Positions 17,343 through 23,660 of a stretch of 23,660 nucleotides of DNA are shown one piece after another (within the stretch, counting starts at the first letter, position 1; the number at the start of each line of letters is the position of its first letter). A program made the position numbers and the translations under genes. This stretch comes from Strigomonas culicis (Eukaryota; Euglenozoa; Kinetoplastea; Trypanosomatida; Trypanosomatidae). The notes below the pieces were generated by a model. That model was given only the letters and a program-made list of their open reading frames with translations, made no database searches and was not told where the DNA came from. The stretch lies in contig AUXH01000283.1 of NCBI GenBank assembly GCA_000482145.1, positions 1-23,660 on the forward strand, read 5' to 3'.

Positions 17343-17885
17343 TTAAAAATCCATCTGGAACAGCGTCAACAGCATCCCGTCGTAGTGCTTGGGCATCTTC
17401 GCCACAGTGTCGCGGTCCAGCACGACATTCTTCACAATAGTGAAGCCGCAGCGGTCCACGTAGTAGGAGATGAGCTTGTCGTTGCCCGCCTTCGTGTCCA
17501 TGCGAATATACTGGAACCCTTGGTCCTTATATGCGTTGCGAACGTATTGAACAATCGCGTGGATGAAGCTATTCCCACGGCACGTGGGATTAGTGGCGAC
17601 GCGATGAATGTACACGGCAGCGTCGCGGTCCAGCTCTCCCCAGATGCACGGGTCCCTCTCGGTCAGTAGGAAGATGCAGCCGACCTCCTCCCTGCCACTG
17701 ACGCTGTCCGTCACCATGATGTTATACTGCCGCCCCTCTTGAATCTCTTCGAGGACGTTTGCACGACTGAAGGGAGTCCACGTCTCGTGACCCATGTCCT
17801 TTTGATATTGCATGCCAACAGTGTACAAATGCATGTGGGTCTCCAGGTCGCTCTCCGTCGATCTCCGGACGTTGACGGTGCTCAT
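17343..17885 (-). CDS. GNAT-family N-acetyltransferase, copy 2
   Basis: This is a tandem paralogue of the gene immediately downstream, also exactly 180 residues. It has the same order of motifs: VYIHRVATNP (91-100), the loop CRGNSF (102-107), GFQYIRMDTKAGNDK (123-137) and YYVDRCGF (141-148). The most conserved part is residues 123-150, and the first third has diverged most. The ATG at 17883-17885 is chosen because it matches the start of copy 1. The frame stays open for another 74 codons upstream to a run of ATG codons from a CAT repeat at 18087-18107. That extension crosses a pyrimidine tract and has no counterpart in copy 1. Function is inferred only from the fold; the divergence between copies may reflect different substrates. 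Confidence 0.88.
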   Translation of the reverse strand: MSTVNVRRSTESDLETHMHLYTVGMQYQKDMGHETWTPFSRANVLEEIQEGRQYNIMVTDSVSGREEVGCIFLLTERDPCIWGELDRDAAVYIHRVATNPTCRGNSFIHAIVQYVRNAYKDQGFQYIRMDTKAGNDKLISYYVDRCGFTIVKNVVLDRDTVAKMPKHYDGMLLTLFQMDF

Positions 17886-17986
17886 TAGCTTCGTGATACC
17901 GGCCGTACCAGCAATCGAAGCAGGAACGTAAGAATGAAGAAGGAAGAGGATGTACCCCCTTCGTGGTGGAATGAGGATGGTAGCAG

Positions 17987-18014
17987 CTAAATCAGAAGAA
18001 GAATAAGAGGAGAG
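17987..18014 (-). promoter_or_regulatory. Candidate trans-splice acceptor for GNAT 2
   Basis: A minus-strand pyrimidine tract (about 17994-18014) is followed by an AG at 17988-17987. The implied 5' UTR is about 101 bases with no upstream ATG. A second AG at 17890-17889 would leave only 3 bases of UTR, so the upstream site is preferred. Confidence 0.4.
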
Positions 18015-18086
18015 TGTCGATGAGGCACTAGCAGCTACACAAGCAACACAATACATGTTTTTATATGCGAACATGTAAGAAAGAAG

Positions 18087-18107
18087 CATCATCATCATCA
18101 TCATCAT
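18087..18107. repeat. (CAT)7 trinucleotide repeat
   Basis: Seven perfect CAT units on the plus strand read as seven ATG on the transcribed strand, in frame with GNAT 2. They lie upstream of the predicted acceptor and so are probably not in the mature message. Confidence 0.9.
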
Positions 18108-18224
18108 AATATAGACTTCCTTATATAATGTAATGTACAGATTTAGATTTGCTGTTCATTTCTGTATTAAAAGAAAACGTATTATACATACAAGTGCTCA
18201 TAAATACTAGCATGATGCCACAAG

Positions 18225-18246
18225 CACACACACACACACACACACA
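18225..18246. repeat. (CA)11 dinucleotide repeat
   Basis: Eleven CA units on the plus strand give (TG)11 in the transcript, starting about 22 bases after the stop codon of arrestin-fold gene 1. It therefore lies in the proximal 3' UTR. Confidence 0.9.
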
Positions 18247-18268
18247 TATGCGCGCTCGTCTGTTCTCT

Positions 18269-19732
18269 TCACAATCCACTGGGCGCTTGGTTTGTGTTCT
18301 CAGACCGTTCGTGTTTGACCCTGTACATGGCGGGGATCTGCAGCTGCGGCACCCCCGGCGCGGCCACCGCCTCGACCACATGCACGCATCCGGGGAAGCG
18401 GCCCATTCCCTTATTCATGGACAGCTTCGGAAACGTCACCTCGATCACGGACTCGCAGGAGAAGTTGGCGGTGCGCATCGTCGGCAGCGGCTGCCGCCGC
18501 GTCAGGCGGTCCACCGCGGCGAACTTCTCGAGACGCGGGAGGTAGTACAGCATGTTGCGCCGGAGGGGCAGCTCCACATCGGCGGCAACGCGCCCGCCGG
18601 GCGGGCAGCCGCCGCCGCCCTGCAGCGCGACGGTGACCACCGACATGGTCACGCGGTCCTTCTCGTCGACAGTGACCACGGTGAGGTGGCGCGCCTGGCG
18701 CAGCGCGACGTCGAAGGTCTTGATGGTCTCCCGCGTGTGGTTCTCCACAACGACGCGGGCCGTCACCGTCGCCACGTGGCCGGCCGGGCGGCGCAGCGGC
18801 GCGTCGAGGTCCTCGTTGTTCAGGTACGTCTGCAGCACGCGGCCCTTGAGGGTCTGCTCGGCGTCGGGGTCGCTCTCGGGAAGGCACGTGACGACGGGTG
18901 AAACCGCTCGCTCGCCGGGGGCCTCCGCCGTGTCCTCCGGGAGGGCCTCGAGCTCCCCGCTGAGCTTCTTCTCCGCCAGCGGCGTGGACAGCCCGTCGCC
19001 CTGCACGCTCTCGCTGTCGGAGCTGTCCTCTGCGATGCTGAGGAAGTGGCCGACGACGACGGCATGGCCGTGGGCGCCGGCGGCGAGCTGCCGCTGCTCC
19101 TCGTAGTAGAGGTCCGACAGCTGCCCGCCGAGCACGACGATGGCCGGCCAGACCTGCAGCGCCACTGTCGCGAACTGCGACTTGGACGTGCTGAGGCCGA
19201 GGTTGCGCATGAGGGGCACCTGCTGCACATACGGCGCGGAGGGTCGCGCCTGCGCCTGCTGCGCCTGCGCGAAGGAGGCGCAGGGCAGCACCGTCAGCAG
19301 CATCTTGGTGTGGAGCGACTGGCAGTGCGGCACACTGAGGACGGCGCGCAGCTTGTACTTGATGCGCGAGCTGAAGTGGTAGGCATCCCACGCGTAGGTC
19401 GGCGGCGCCTCCTGTGGCAGGTGAAATGTGAACGGGAAGTCGTGGTGCCCGGGCTGGAGTGTGCCGCCGCTCGCCTTCTTGGCGTTCTCCTTGGGCACCC
19501 CGTATACCGTGCAGCGCAGGTCCACGTGGGTAAAGCGCGTGGGGGCTGCCATGCGCTTGTTCATGGAGCGGACCGACACGTGATACACCTCCTTTCCGAT
19601 GAGCTGGATATAGGCCCCGGTGAGCTCGAAGGGCTTGTCCACGACATCCACGACGAATCTGCCGGAGATCGCAGTGCCCGGAAGGACAATGGCCGTGTCC
19701 AGCTCGAGGTACAACTTCGGTTTTGGACCCAT
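18269..19732 (-). CDS. Arrestin-fold (alpha-arrestin-like) protein 1
   Basis: This 487-residue protein opens with an arrestin N-domain pattern. KLYLELDTAIVLPGTAISG (6-24) is followed by FVVDVVDKPFELTGAYIQLIG (26-46), then PGHHDFPFTFHLP (94-106) and KYKLRAVLSV (125-134). The C-domain appears as two parts, about 165-228 and 315-470, separated by an acidic Ser-rich insert (about 233-300, with EDSSDSES). Arrestin-fold proteins act as adaptors that link membrane cargo to endocytic or ubiquitin machinery. Usual alpha-arrestins are of similar size. A PPTY sequence (110-113) lies inside the N-domain. The start is an ATG preceded by a 100-base UTR free of ATG. It is a paralogue of the gene at 21911-23371, from which it is separated by one unrelated gene. 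VPS26-type retromer subunits share this fold but are shorter and lack the insert. Confidence 0.85.
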   Translation of the reverse strand: MGPKPKLYLELDTAIVLPGTAISGRFVVDVVDKPFELTGAYIQLIGKEVYHVSVRSMNKRMAAPTRFTHVDLRCTVYGVPKENAKKASGGTLQPGHHDFPFTFHLPQEAPPTYAWDAYHFSSRIKYKLRAVLSVPHCQSLHTKMLLTVLPCASFAQAQQAQARPSAPYVQQVPLMRNLGLSTSKSQFATVALQVWPAIVVLGGQLSDLYYEEQRQLAAGAHGHAVVVGHFLSIAEDSSDSESVQGDGLSTPLAEKKLSGELEALPEDTAEAPGERAVSPVVTCLPESDPDAEQTLKGRVLQTYLNNEDLDAPLRRPAGHVATVTARVVVENHTRETIKTFDVALRQARHLTVVTVDEKDRVTMSVVTVALQGGGGCPPGGRVAADVELPLRRNMLYYLPRLEKFAAVDRLTRRQPLPTMRTANFSCESVIEVTFPKLSMNKGMGRFPGCVHVVEAVAAPGVPQLQIPAMYRVKHERSENTNQAPSGL

Positions 19733-20064
19733 CTGATAGTATTCAACCCACGCGCGAAAGAGACGCTAAAAGCGCAGTGATGCACAGATTCTACAGTTTT
19801 AAATAGACCTGTTCTTCTCTTGTGTTTCTTTTCTTAAGTGAGTGAAAAAAAAAAGGAAGTATAAAAGAACAGTGGTTATGTAAAAAAAGTCTCACTCTCT
19901 CTCTCTCCCCTTTCTTCTTTTGCAAAGAGAAAACATCAGAATACCCGATTGCGCCAGTGTACTATCAAATAAAAAAAGCACATAAATATACATTACTTCA
20001 AAATAGCAGTTCATACTGTATAACCACCTCCTGTTCCTCAATATTCCATTTATCTATTTACTCT
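19733..20064 (-). other. Spacer between the 385-residue gene and arrestin-fold gene 1
   Basis: About 332 bases, AT-rich. It holds the acceptor for arrestin-fold gene 1, a second pyrimidine-rich stretch on the plus strand (about 19890-19920), and by position the 3' UTR of the 385-residue gene. No gene is seen. Confidence 0.6.
19833..19870 (-). promoter_or_regulatory. Trans-splice acceptor and pyrimidine tract for arrestin-fold gene 1
   Basis: A minus-strand pyrimidine tract containing ten consecutive T (about 19847-19858) is followed by the first AG at 19834-19833. The implied 5' UTR is about 100 bases with no upstream ATG. Confidence 0.5.
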
Positions 20065-21222
20065 TCACATGTAAAACGATTTACTAATCCGTGTCGACAA
20101 AACAAGAAAATCGTTCATCTCCACATCCCACAGCGCACGACGGCGGTCGCGCTCCATCAGCACGAGCATGTGAAAGAGGGTGTAATCCTTCACCTTCACC
20201 TCCTGCCGCGTGCCGCGGCCTGTCCCAACGGGGCCCCAGTCGCTGTTCCGACGCTTCACCATGAACGGGCCGTACAGTAGGCACTTGAGCCGCGCCTGCT
20301 GCGCATTGCGGGTGTGCACCCACATGTAGGACACGGCGGCCTGCAGCCACAGCTGTTCCACCGCGGCGCGGCGGACCGTCTCGGTGTACACGCAGTACTG
20401 TTGGTACAGCACGGCGAGCGCGGTTGCTTCCTCGCTGCGCAACACGAGGTCGGCCCGACCGCGCCGCTCGGGCAGCACCACATAGCGCCGCTGCTGCTGG
20501 GCGCGCAGCTGGCGGCGCCCGCGGCAGCGCCGCACCCAGCGGCGCAGACACCGGCACACGACGGCCACGGTGTGCTGCTCCGCTGCGCTCGCGGCGAGAT
20601 GGGGGCCGCCGCACAGGCGCCGCACCAGCGCGTGCGGCGCGAGCACCGCCGCCTGGTAGACCCGCGCCTCGCGCGCGATCCAGTGGGAGCGCTCCATCGC
20701 CTCCCGCTCCGTGAGGAAGGCGACGGCCATCGCATACGCCGACGGCTCCTGCGCCGGCGCCGGCGGGGTCACACTCAGACAGAAGTCGATGTACATCCAA
20801 AGCAGCGCGTCGCGCCTCGCCGCTTCTCTCTCAAAGAAGCGTGACTGCCAGTCGCCACCGCGCACCGCCCCACGCGGCGCGTCGCTGTCCGAGCTGGCGA
20901 AAGAGCCACGCCGCTGCTGACGGACAGCCAGCCGCGCCTCGTCGCCAGACGCCTCGAGCGCCACGGACGCGTCCCCGTTGTCTGCCGAGCACCGCACCTC
21001 CTCTTCTTCCTCTGCATATGCACTCCCGTGGATGGAGTTGGATGGGGAGAAGAGTTCAAACACGTCATACATGTTGCTCTCGTCGCGGGTCCCAGTGAAC
21101 AGCTCCGCATGGTCAGCTCCCCACCCACCCGAGTTTGCGCTACGGCCGCTGTGGCCGTTTGCGTTCGCTCCCACGACATCTTGAGAGCAAAGGTTCTCTG
21201 TACCACGTTCTATTGAATTCAT
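20065..21222 (-). CDS. Protein of unknown function, helical and Arg-rich
   Basis: I do not recognise this 385-residue protein. Residues 1-120 look disordered, with an acidic run (EEEEE, 71-75) and RRGSFASSDSDAP (104-116). From about 124 it is strongly helical, with loosely repeated blocks of E/R plus aromatic residues: FFEREAARRDALLWMYIDF (129-147), EREAMERSHWIAREARVY (172-189), TVRRAAVEQLWLQAAVSYMW (282-301) and MERDRRRALWDVEMNDFLVL (356-375). An Arg-rich segment at 223-246 separates two of these. No membrane segment, signal peptide or catalytic motif is evident. It starts at an ATG 19 bases from a good splice acceptor and has the GC-rich codon use of its neighbours, so it is a real gene. 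It sits between the two arrestin-fold paralogues. A structural or scaffolding role is possible but unproven. Confidence 0.85.
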   Translation of the reverse strand: MNSIERGTENLCSQDVVGANANGHSGRSANSGGWGADHAELFTGTRDESNMYDVFELFSPSNSIHGSAYAEEEEEVRCSADNGDASVALEASGDEARLAVRQQRRGSFASSDSDAPRGAVRGGDWQSRFFEREAARRDALLWMYIDFCLSVTPPAPAQEPSAYAMAVAFLTEREAMERSHWIAREARVYQAAVLAPHALVRRLCGGPHLAASAAEQHTVAVVCRCLRRWVRRCRGRRQLRAQQQRRYVVLPERRGRADLVLRSEEATALAVLYQQYCVYTETVRRAAVEQLWLQAAVSYMWVHTRNAQQARLKCLLYGPFMVKRRNSDWGPVGTGRGTRQEVKVKDYTLFHMLVLMERDRRRALWDVEMNDFLVLSTRISKSFYM

Positions 21223-21910
21223 CTGAATACTATTACAAAGACTACCGCACAGCGAGAAAGAGAGAGAGAGAGAGAGAAAGAAAGTGGAAGAGAAAATATT
21301 TAAATGTGAAAGCGATGGGAGTCTCTGAGTACATTAACAAATATCCAAAAAGGTGCAAGTTGACGACTGATCCTGGAAATCCTAAGCAAACAGAAGAGTA
21401 ATTAAACGTGCATATGTATATGGAGATGTATCCACCATCGTTCTTTATCGAGTCTCCTGCGCTAGAACTCCATAAAGAACCATGCACATACAAAATAAAA
21501 AAGTCAACAAAAGGAAAAGACGATCATTCAAGATGTAACAACTAGTAATGGCAGGCAAAAAAAAGGCAAAAATGAACAGATCGTTAGGAGAACACACGGT
21601 CGCTCATACAGAACCGGATTCGCATCACATGCTACACCTGTGATGTACAACATGCACACTGGGACGGTGGCAACTACATAGAGCGTTAAGAGGAAAAAAA
21701 AAGTAACGAAAGTACGTACTCGATGTGAAAAAAAAACAGAAAACCGATAAAAGTAATCAAAGCAATGAAAGCAACATACTGTTTCGAATTAGTGGGCATC
21801 TGTCGCAACTCAGACCCGATGCATATTCAGTATAAACAAATCAGAGTAATATAAAAGGGAAGAAAACAGTACAACATTAAAAAATAGAGTAGTTACACAT
21901 GTACAGCATC
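21223..21910 (-). other. Spacer between arrestin-fold gene 2 and the 385-residue gene
   Basis: About 688 bases, AT-rich, with several poly-A runs on the plus strand (for example about 21696-21703 and 21729-21737) that are pyrimidine tracts on the transcribed strand. It should hold the 3' UTR of arrestin-fold gene 2. A minus-strand frame of 83 codons near 21242-21493 starts only at TTG and is not called. No RNA gene was recognised. Confidence 0.6.
21242..21290 (-). promoter_or_regulatory. Trans-splice acceptor with (CT)n tract for the 385-residue gene
   Basis: A plus-strand GA repeat (about 21254-21282) is a CT-rich pyrimidine tract on the transcribed strand. The first AG after it is at 21243-21242, giving a 5' UTR of about 19 bases with no upstream ATG. 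Confidence 0.6.
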
Positions 21911-23371
21911 CTACGAGGTTGGCTCCACTGGCTGCACTCCTTCATCTTCCGAGCTCTCCTGAGGTATCTCGTGCTCCTGGTCGAACAGCATGGGCATCAC
22001 CGCGTGCGGCGCCCCCGGTGCACCCACCACCTCCGTCACATGAACGCACTCATGAAAAGTACCCATCTTATCATTGATGGAGTTCCTTGGAAACTTCAGC
22101 TGGATCACCAGTTCCGAGGTGAAGGCGGGTGTTTTCAGAGTCGCACACGGCCGTCGTCGAGCCCTTGTCGAGTAGTAAAAGTATTTTACCAGAGCGCTTT
22201 TCCCGTACACGATCTCACGTCGCATTGGCAGCTCCACGTCCATCGCAATGCGGTCGCCAGGGCCGCACGGCCGCCCCTCCGGGAGCTTAACCGTAATCTT
22301 GGAGAGGCTCACCCGATCCATACACCGGTGACCCCCGATCTCAACGCAACGGACCTGTCGCAGGCAGACCTCAACCGCCTTGATCTTCTCCTTATTGGTG
22401 TAATTCACCATGATGACCCGTGCGCACACCACGCCGGGCCTGTCCGTGCTCGGTTGGAAGGGGATGTCCATGTCCTCTCTCTTCTCGTACAGCCGCACTA
22501 GCCTCGCGGGCAGCGCTTCTTTAGGGTTGGGAGCCGGCACACCAACCTTCGGCCCATCCGTGTCCTGCATGATACTGTCCGCCCCGCCCTCACTGCCCTC
22601 CTCTGGTTTTTTTTTAGCCCCTGCCCGCTTCTGCTTCGTCGCGTGGCCCTCGTCGTCGTCGCTGCTGCTATCCACCTCCGCGACGAGGGGCCGGCCGACC
22701 ACCACACCGCCGGCACCGTCCGCCAGCTGCCGCCGGCCCTCGTAGTAGAGGTGCGCCATGCGGCCGCCCAGCACAGCGACGGCGGGGCACACCTGAAGCG
22801 TAATCGCCACAAACTGAGAAGATGACTGGACCATGCCCAGGTACTTCATAACGGGCACCTCCACGGGGGCCGGCTGCAGTGGGGTCGCGCGGGAGCTCTG
22901 CGCCTGATCGAAGGCAACAATGGGCACCACCGTCAGCGGCACCTTGAGGCGCACGGATCTGTTATGTGGCACACTCAGTACACCGCGCACTTTGTACTTG
23001 TCGCAGGACCCGCCATCCGACATTGTAACATCGTACGTCGGCGGTGCGGTGAGGGGAAGCTCAAAGTCAAAGGGGAACTCGTAGTGGCCAGGCTCCAGCA
23101 GCGCACCGCCACGCTTCCCGCTCGCCTTGGAGGCACCGTACACCGTACGGTGTAGCTGCACATGGTCAAAGTAGAAGGGTAAAATGTAGCTGCACTGCCC
23201 AGAATGGACAAAAACATACGAATACTCCTGCCCCAGCAGCTCCACGTACACGCCGGTCAGCTCGAACGCCTTCTCAGCGACGTCGACCACAAGCGTGCCC
23301 GTCACGTGGTCGCCCGGCGCCAGCACCGGGGGACTGGTGAGGAGGAGCTGTGCGTTGGGCTTCGAAGGCAT
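21911..23371 (-). CDS. Arrestin-fold (alpha-arrestin-like) protein 2
   Basis: This 486-residue protein aligns with the protein at 18269-19732 along its whole length, nearly without gaps over the first 220 residues. Shared landmarks include LVVDVAEKAFELTGVYVELLG (27-47), PGHYEFPFDFELP (94-106), APPTYDV (109-115), VLSVPHNRS (131-139), LQVCPAVAVLGG (192-203) and CVHVTEVVGAPGAPH (442-456). The insert after residue 230 differs in sequence: it has an acidic run DSSSDDDEG (234-242), then a basic cluster KQKRAGAKKKPEE (246-258) that looks like a possible nuclear signal. The C-terminal tail is acidic (ESSEDEG). It is probably a cargo adaptor in endocytic or ubiquitin-linked traffic, as for alpha-arrestins generally; the partner is unknown. 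The start is the ATG at 23369-23371, which matches the paralogue's start. Confidence 0.85.
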   Translation of the reverse strand: MPSKPNAQLLLTSPPVLAPGDHVTGTLVVDVAEKAFELTGVYVELLGQEYSYVFVHSGQCSYILPFYFDHVQLHRTVYGASKASGKRGGALLEPGHYEFPFDFELPLTAPPTYDVTMSDGGSCDKYKVRGVLSVPHNRSVRLKVPLTVVPIVAFDQAQSSRATPLQPAPVEVPVMKYLGMVQSSSQFVAITLQVCPAVAVLGGRMAHLYYEGRRQLADGAGGVVVGRPLVAEVDSSSDDDEGHATKQKRAGAKKKPEEGSEGGADSIMQDTDGPKVGVPAPNPKEALPARLVRLYEKREDMDIPFQPSTDRPGVVCARVIMVNYTNKEKIKAVEVCLRQVRCVEIGGHRCMDRVSLSKITVKLPEGRPCGPGDRIAMDVELPMRREIVYGKSALVKYFYYSTRARRRPCATLKTPAFTSELVIQLKFPRNSINDKMGTFHECVHVTEVVGAPGAPHAVMPMLFDQEHEIPQESSEDEGVQPVEPTS

Positions 23372-23660
23372 GCCAATAGCAATGTGTTTCTTCCTCTTTA
23401 GTACAGCAGCAAAGTAAAAGAGAGCTAATTCAAGGTGATGGAACTATCGGTGATATCAATAGAACAGATGGAAAGAAAAGCAAGATACACGTGAACTAGA
23501 GGTGCATATTTAGAGAGGAGATGATACGGAGAGCGGAGAGCAGTGCGGAGACGGCAGTGCAGTGCGCGTGGCTACACGCACGGCATTATAACTCCGTTAT
23601 GCAGGAGAAGTTGGAAGCTATCGCTATATGGTAGTGAAATATATATTCAAGGGGATGGAA
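23372..23660 (-). other. 5' flank of arrestin-fold gene 2
   Basis: This stretch to the window edge has no convincing ORF. From about 23510 it becomes purine- and GC-richer than other spacers, with repeated GCAGTGC words (23550-23565) and a small perfect hairpin (GCGTG-GCTA-CACGC, 23566-23579). It may hold the 3' UTR of the next gene upstream, which lies outside the window. Confidence 0.45.
23396..23424 (-). promoter_or_regulatory. Candidate trans-splice acceptor for arrestin-fold gene 2
   Basis: A short minus-strand pyrimidine tract (about 23411-23424) is followed by the first AG at 23397-23396, giving a 5' UTR of about 24 bases. The tract is weaker than for other genes here, so an acceptor further upstream is possible. 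Confidence 0.35.

Larger units (their letters stand above)
17886..18268 (-). other. Spacer between arrestin-fold gene 1 and GNAT 2
   Basis: This spacer of about 383 bases holds the GNAT 2 acceptor, the CAT trinucleotide repeat and the CA dinucleotide repeat. It should include the 3' UTR of arrestin-fold gene 1. No independent gene is seen. Confidence 0.6.

Noticed and set aside
17886..18107. 74-codon in-frame N-terminal extension of GNAT 2 beginning in a run of ATG codons.
   Set aside because: The ATGs come from a (CAT)7 repeat. The stretch contains a pyrimidine tract and a likely acceptor, and copy 1 lacks any such extension. A targeting role is possible only if a spliced leader is added upstream of 18107, where I see no tract.
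23566..23579. Small hairpin near the window edge as a possible RNA gene or terminator.
   Set aside because: A five-pair stem with a four-base loop is expected by chance; no tRNA or snoRNA boxes were seen around it.

Overview
This window reads as nuclear DNA of a trypanosomatid (kinetoplastid) protist. All seven genes lie head-to-tail on the minus strand with no visible introns, as in a polycistronic directional gene cluster. The coding regions are very GC-rich. The spacers are AT-rich and carry long purine runs on the plus strand, that is, pyrimidine tracts on the transcribed strand just upstream of start codons, each followed by an AG. That is the layout expected for spliced-leader trans-splicing. 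Stops used are TAG, TAA and TGA, so the standard code fits. I cannot name the genus.

Layout in transcription order, from high to low coordinates. First comes an arrestin-fold protein (21911-23371), then an unrecognised 385-residue protein (20065-21222), then a second arrestin-fold protein paralogous to the first (18269-19732). Two tandem GNAT-type acetyltransferase paralogues of exactly 180 residues follow (17343-17885 and 16268-16810). Next is a ubiquitin-conjugating enzyme with the hallmarks of UBE2S, the chain-elongating E2 of the anaphase-promoting complex (14777-15610). Last is one giant BEACH-domain gene of about 4,434 codons (135-13438). It is split into two overlapping reading frames by a single frame change near a GGGGCCCC run at 9441-9448. 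The two halves make one colinear protein: helical N-terminal region, concanavalin-like domain, PH-like domain, BEACH domain and WD40 repeats.

The genes do not form an obvious pathway, and gene order in trypanosomatid clusters usually says little about shared function. Likely roles are membrane traffic (BEACH, arrestin-fold proteins), ubiquitin-dependent cell-cycle control (UBE2S-like) and small-molecule or protein acetylation (GNAT pair). Four of the seven genes are members of local paralogue pairs, so local duplication has shaped the region. I saw no transposon, tRNA, rRNA or CRISPR array.

The main points for a second look are: the BEACH frame change; a recurring N-x-S/T-F short motif in the disordered linkers of the BEACH protein; the conserved APC/C-binding-like tail of the E2; the GNAT pair, which resembles bacterial enzymes; and a strong pyrimidine tract plus AG just downstream of the E2 gene that no annotated gene needs.
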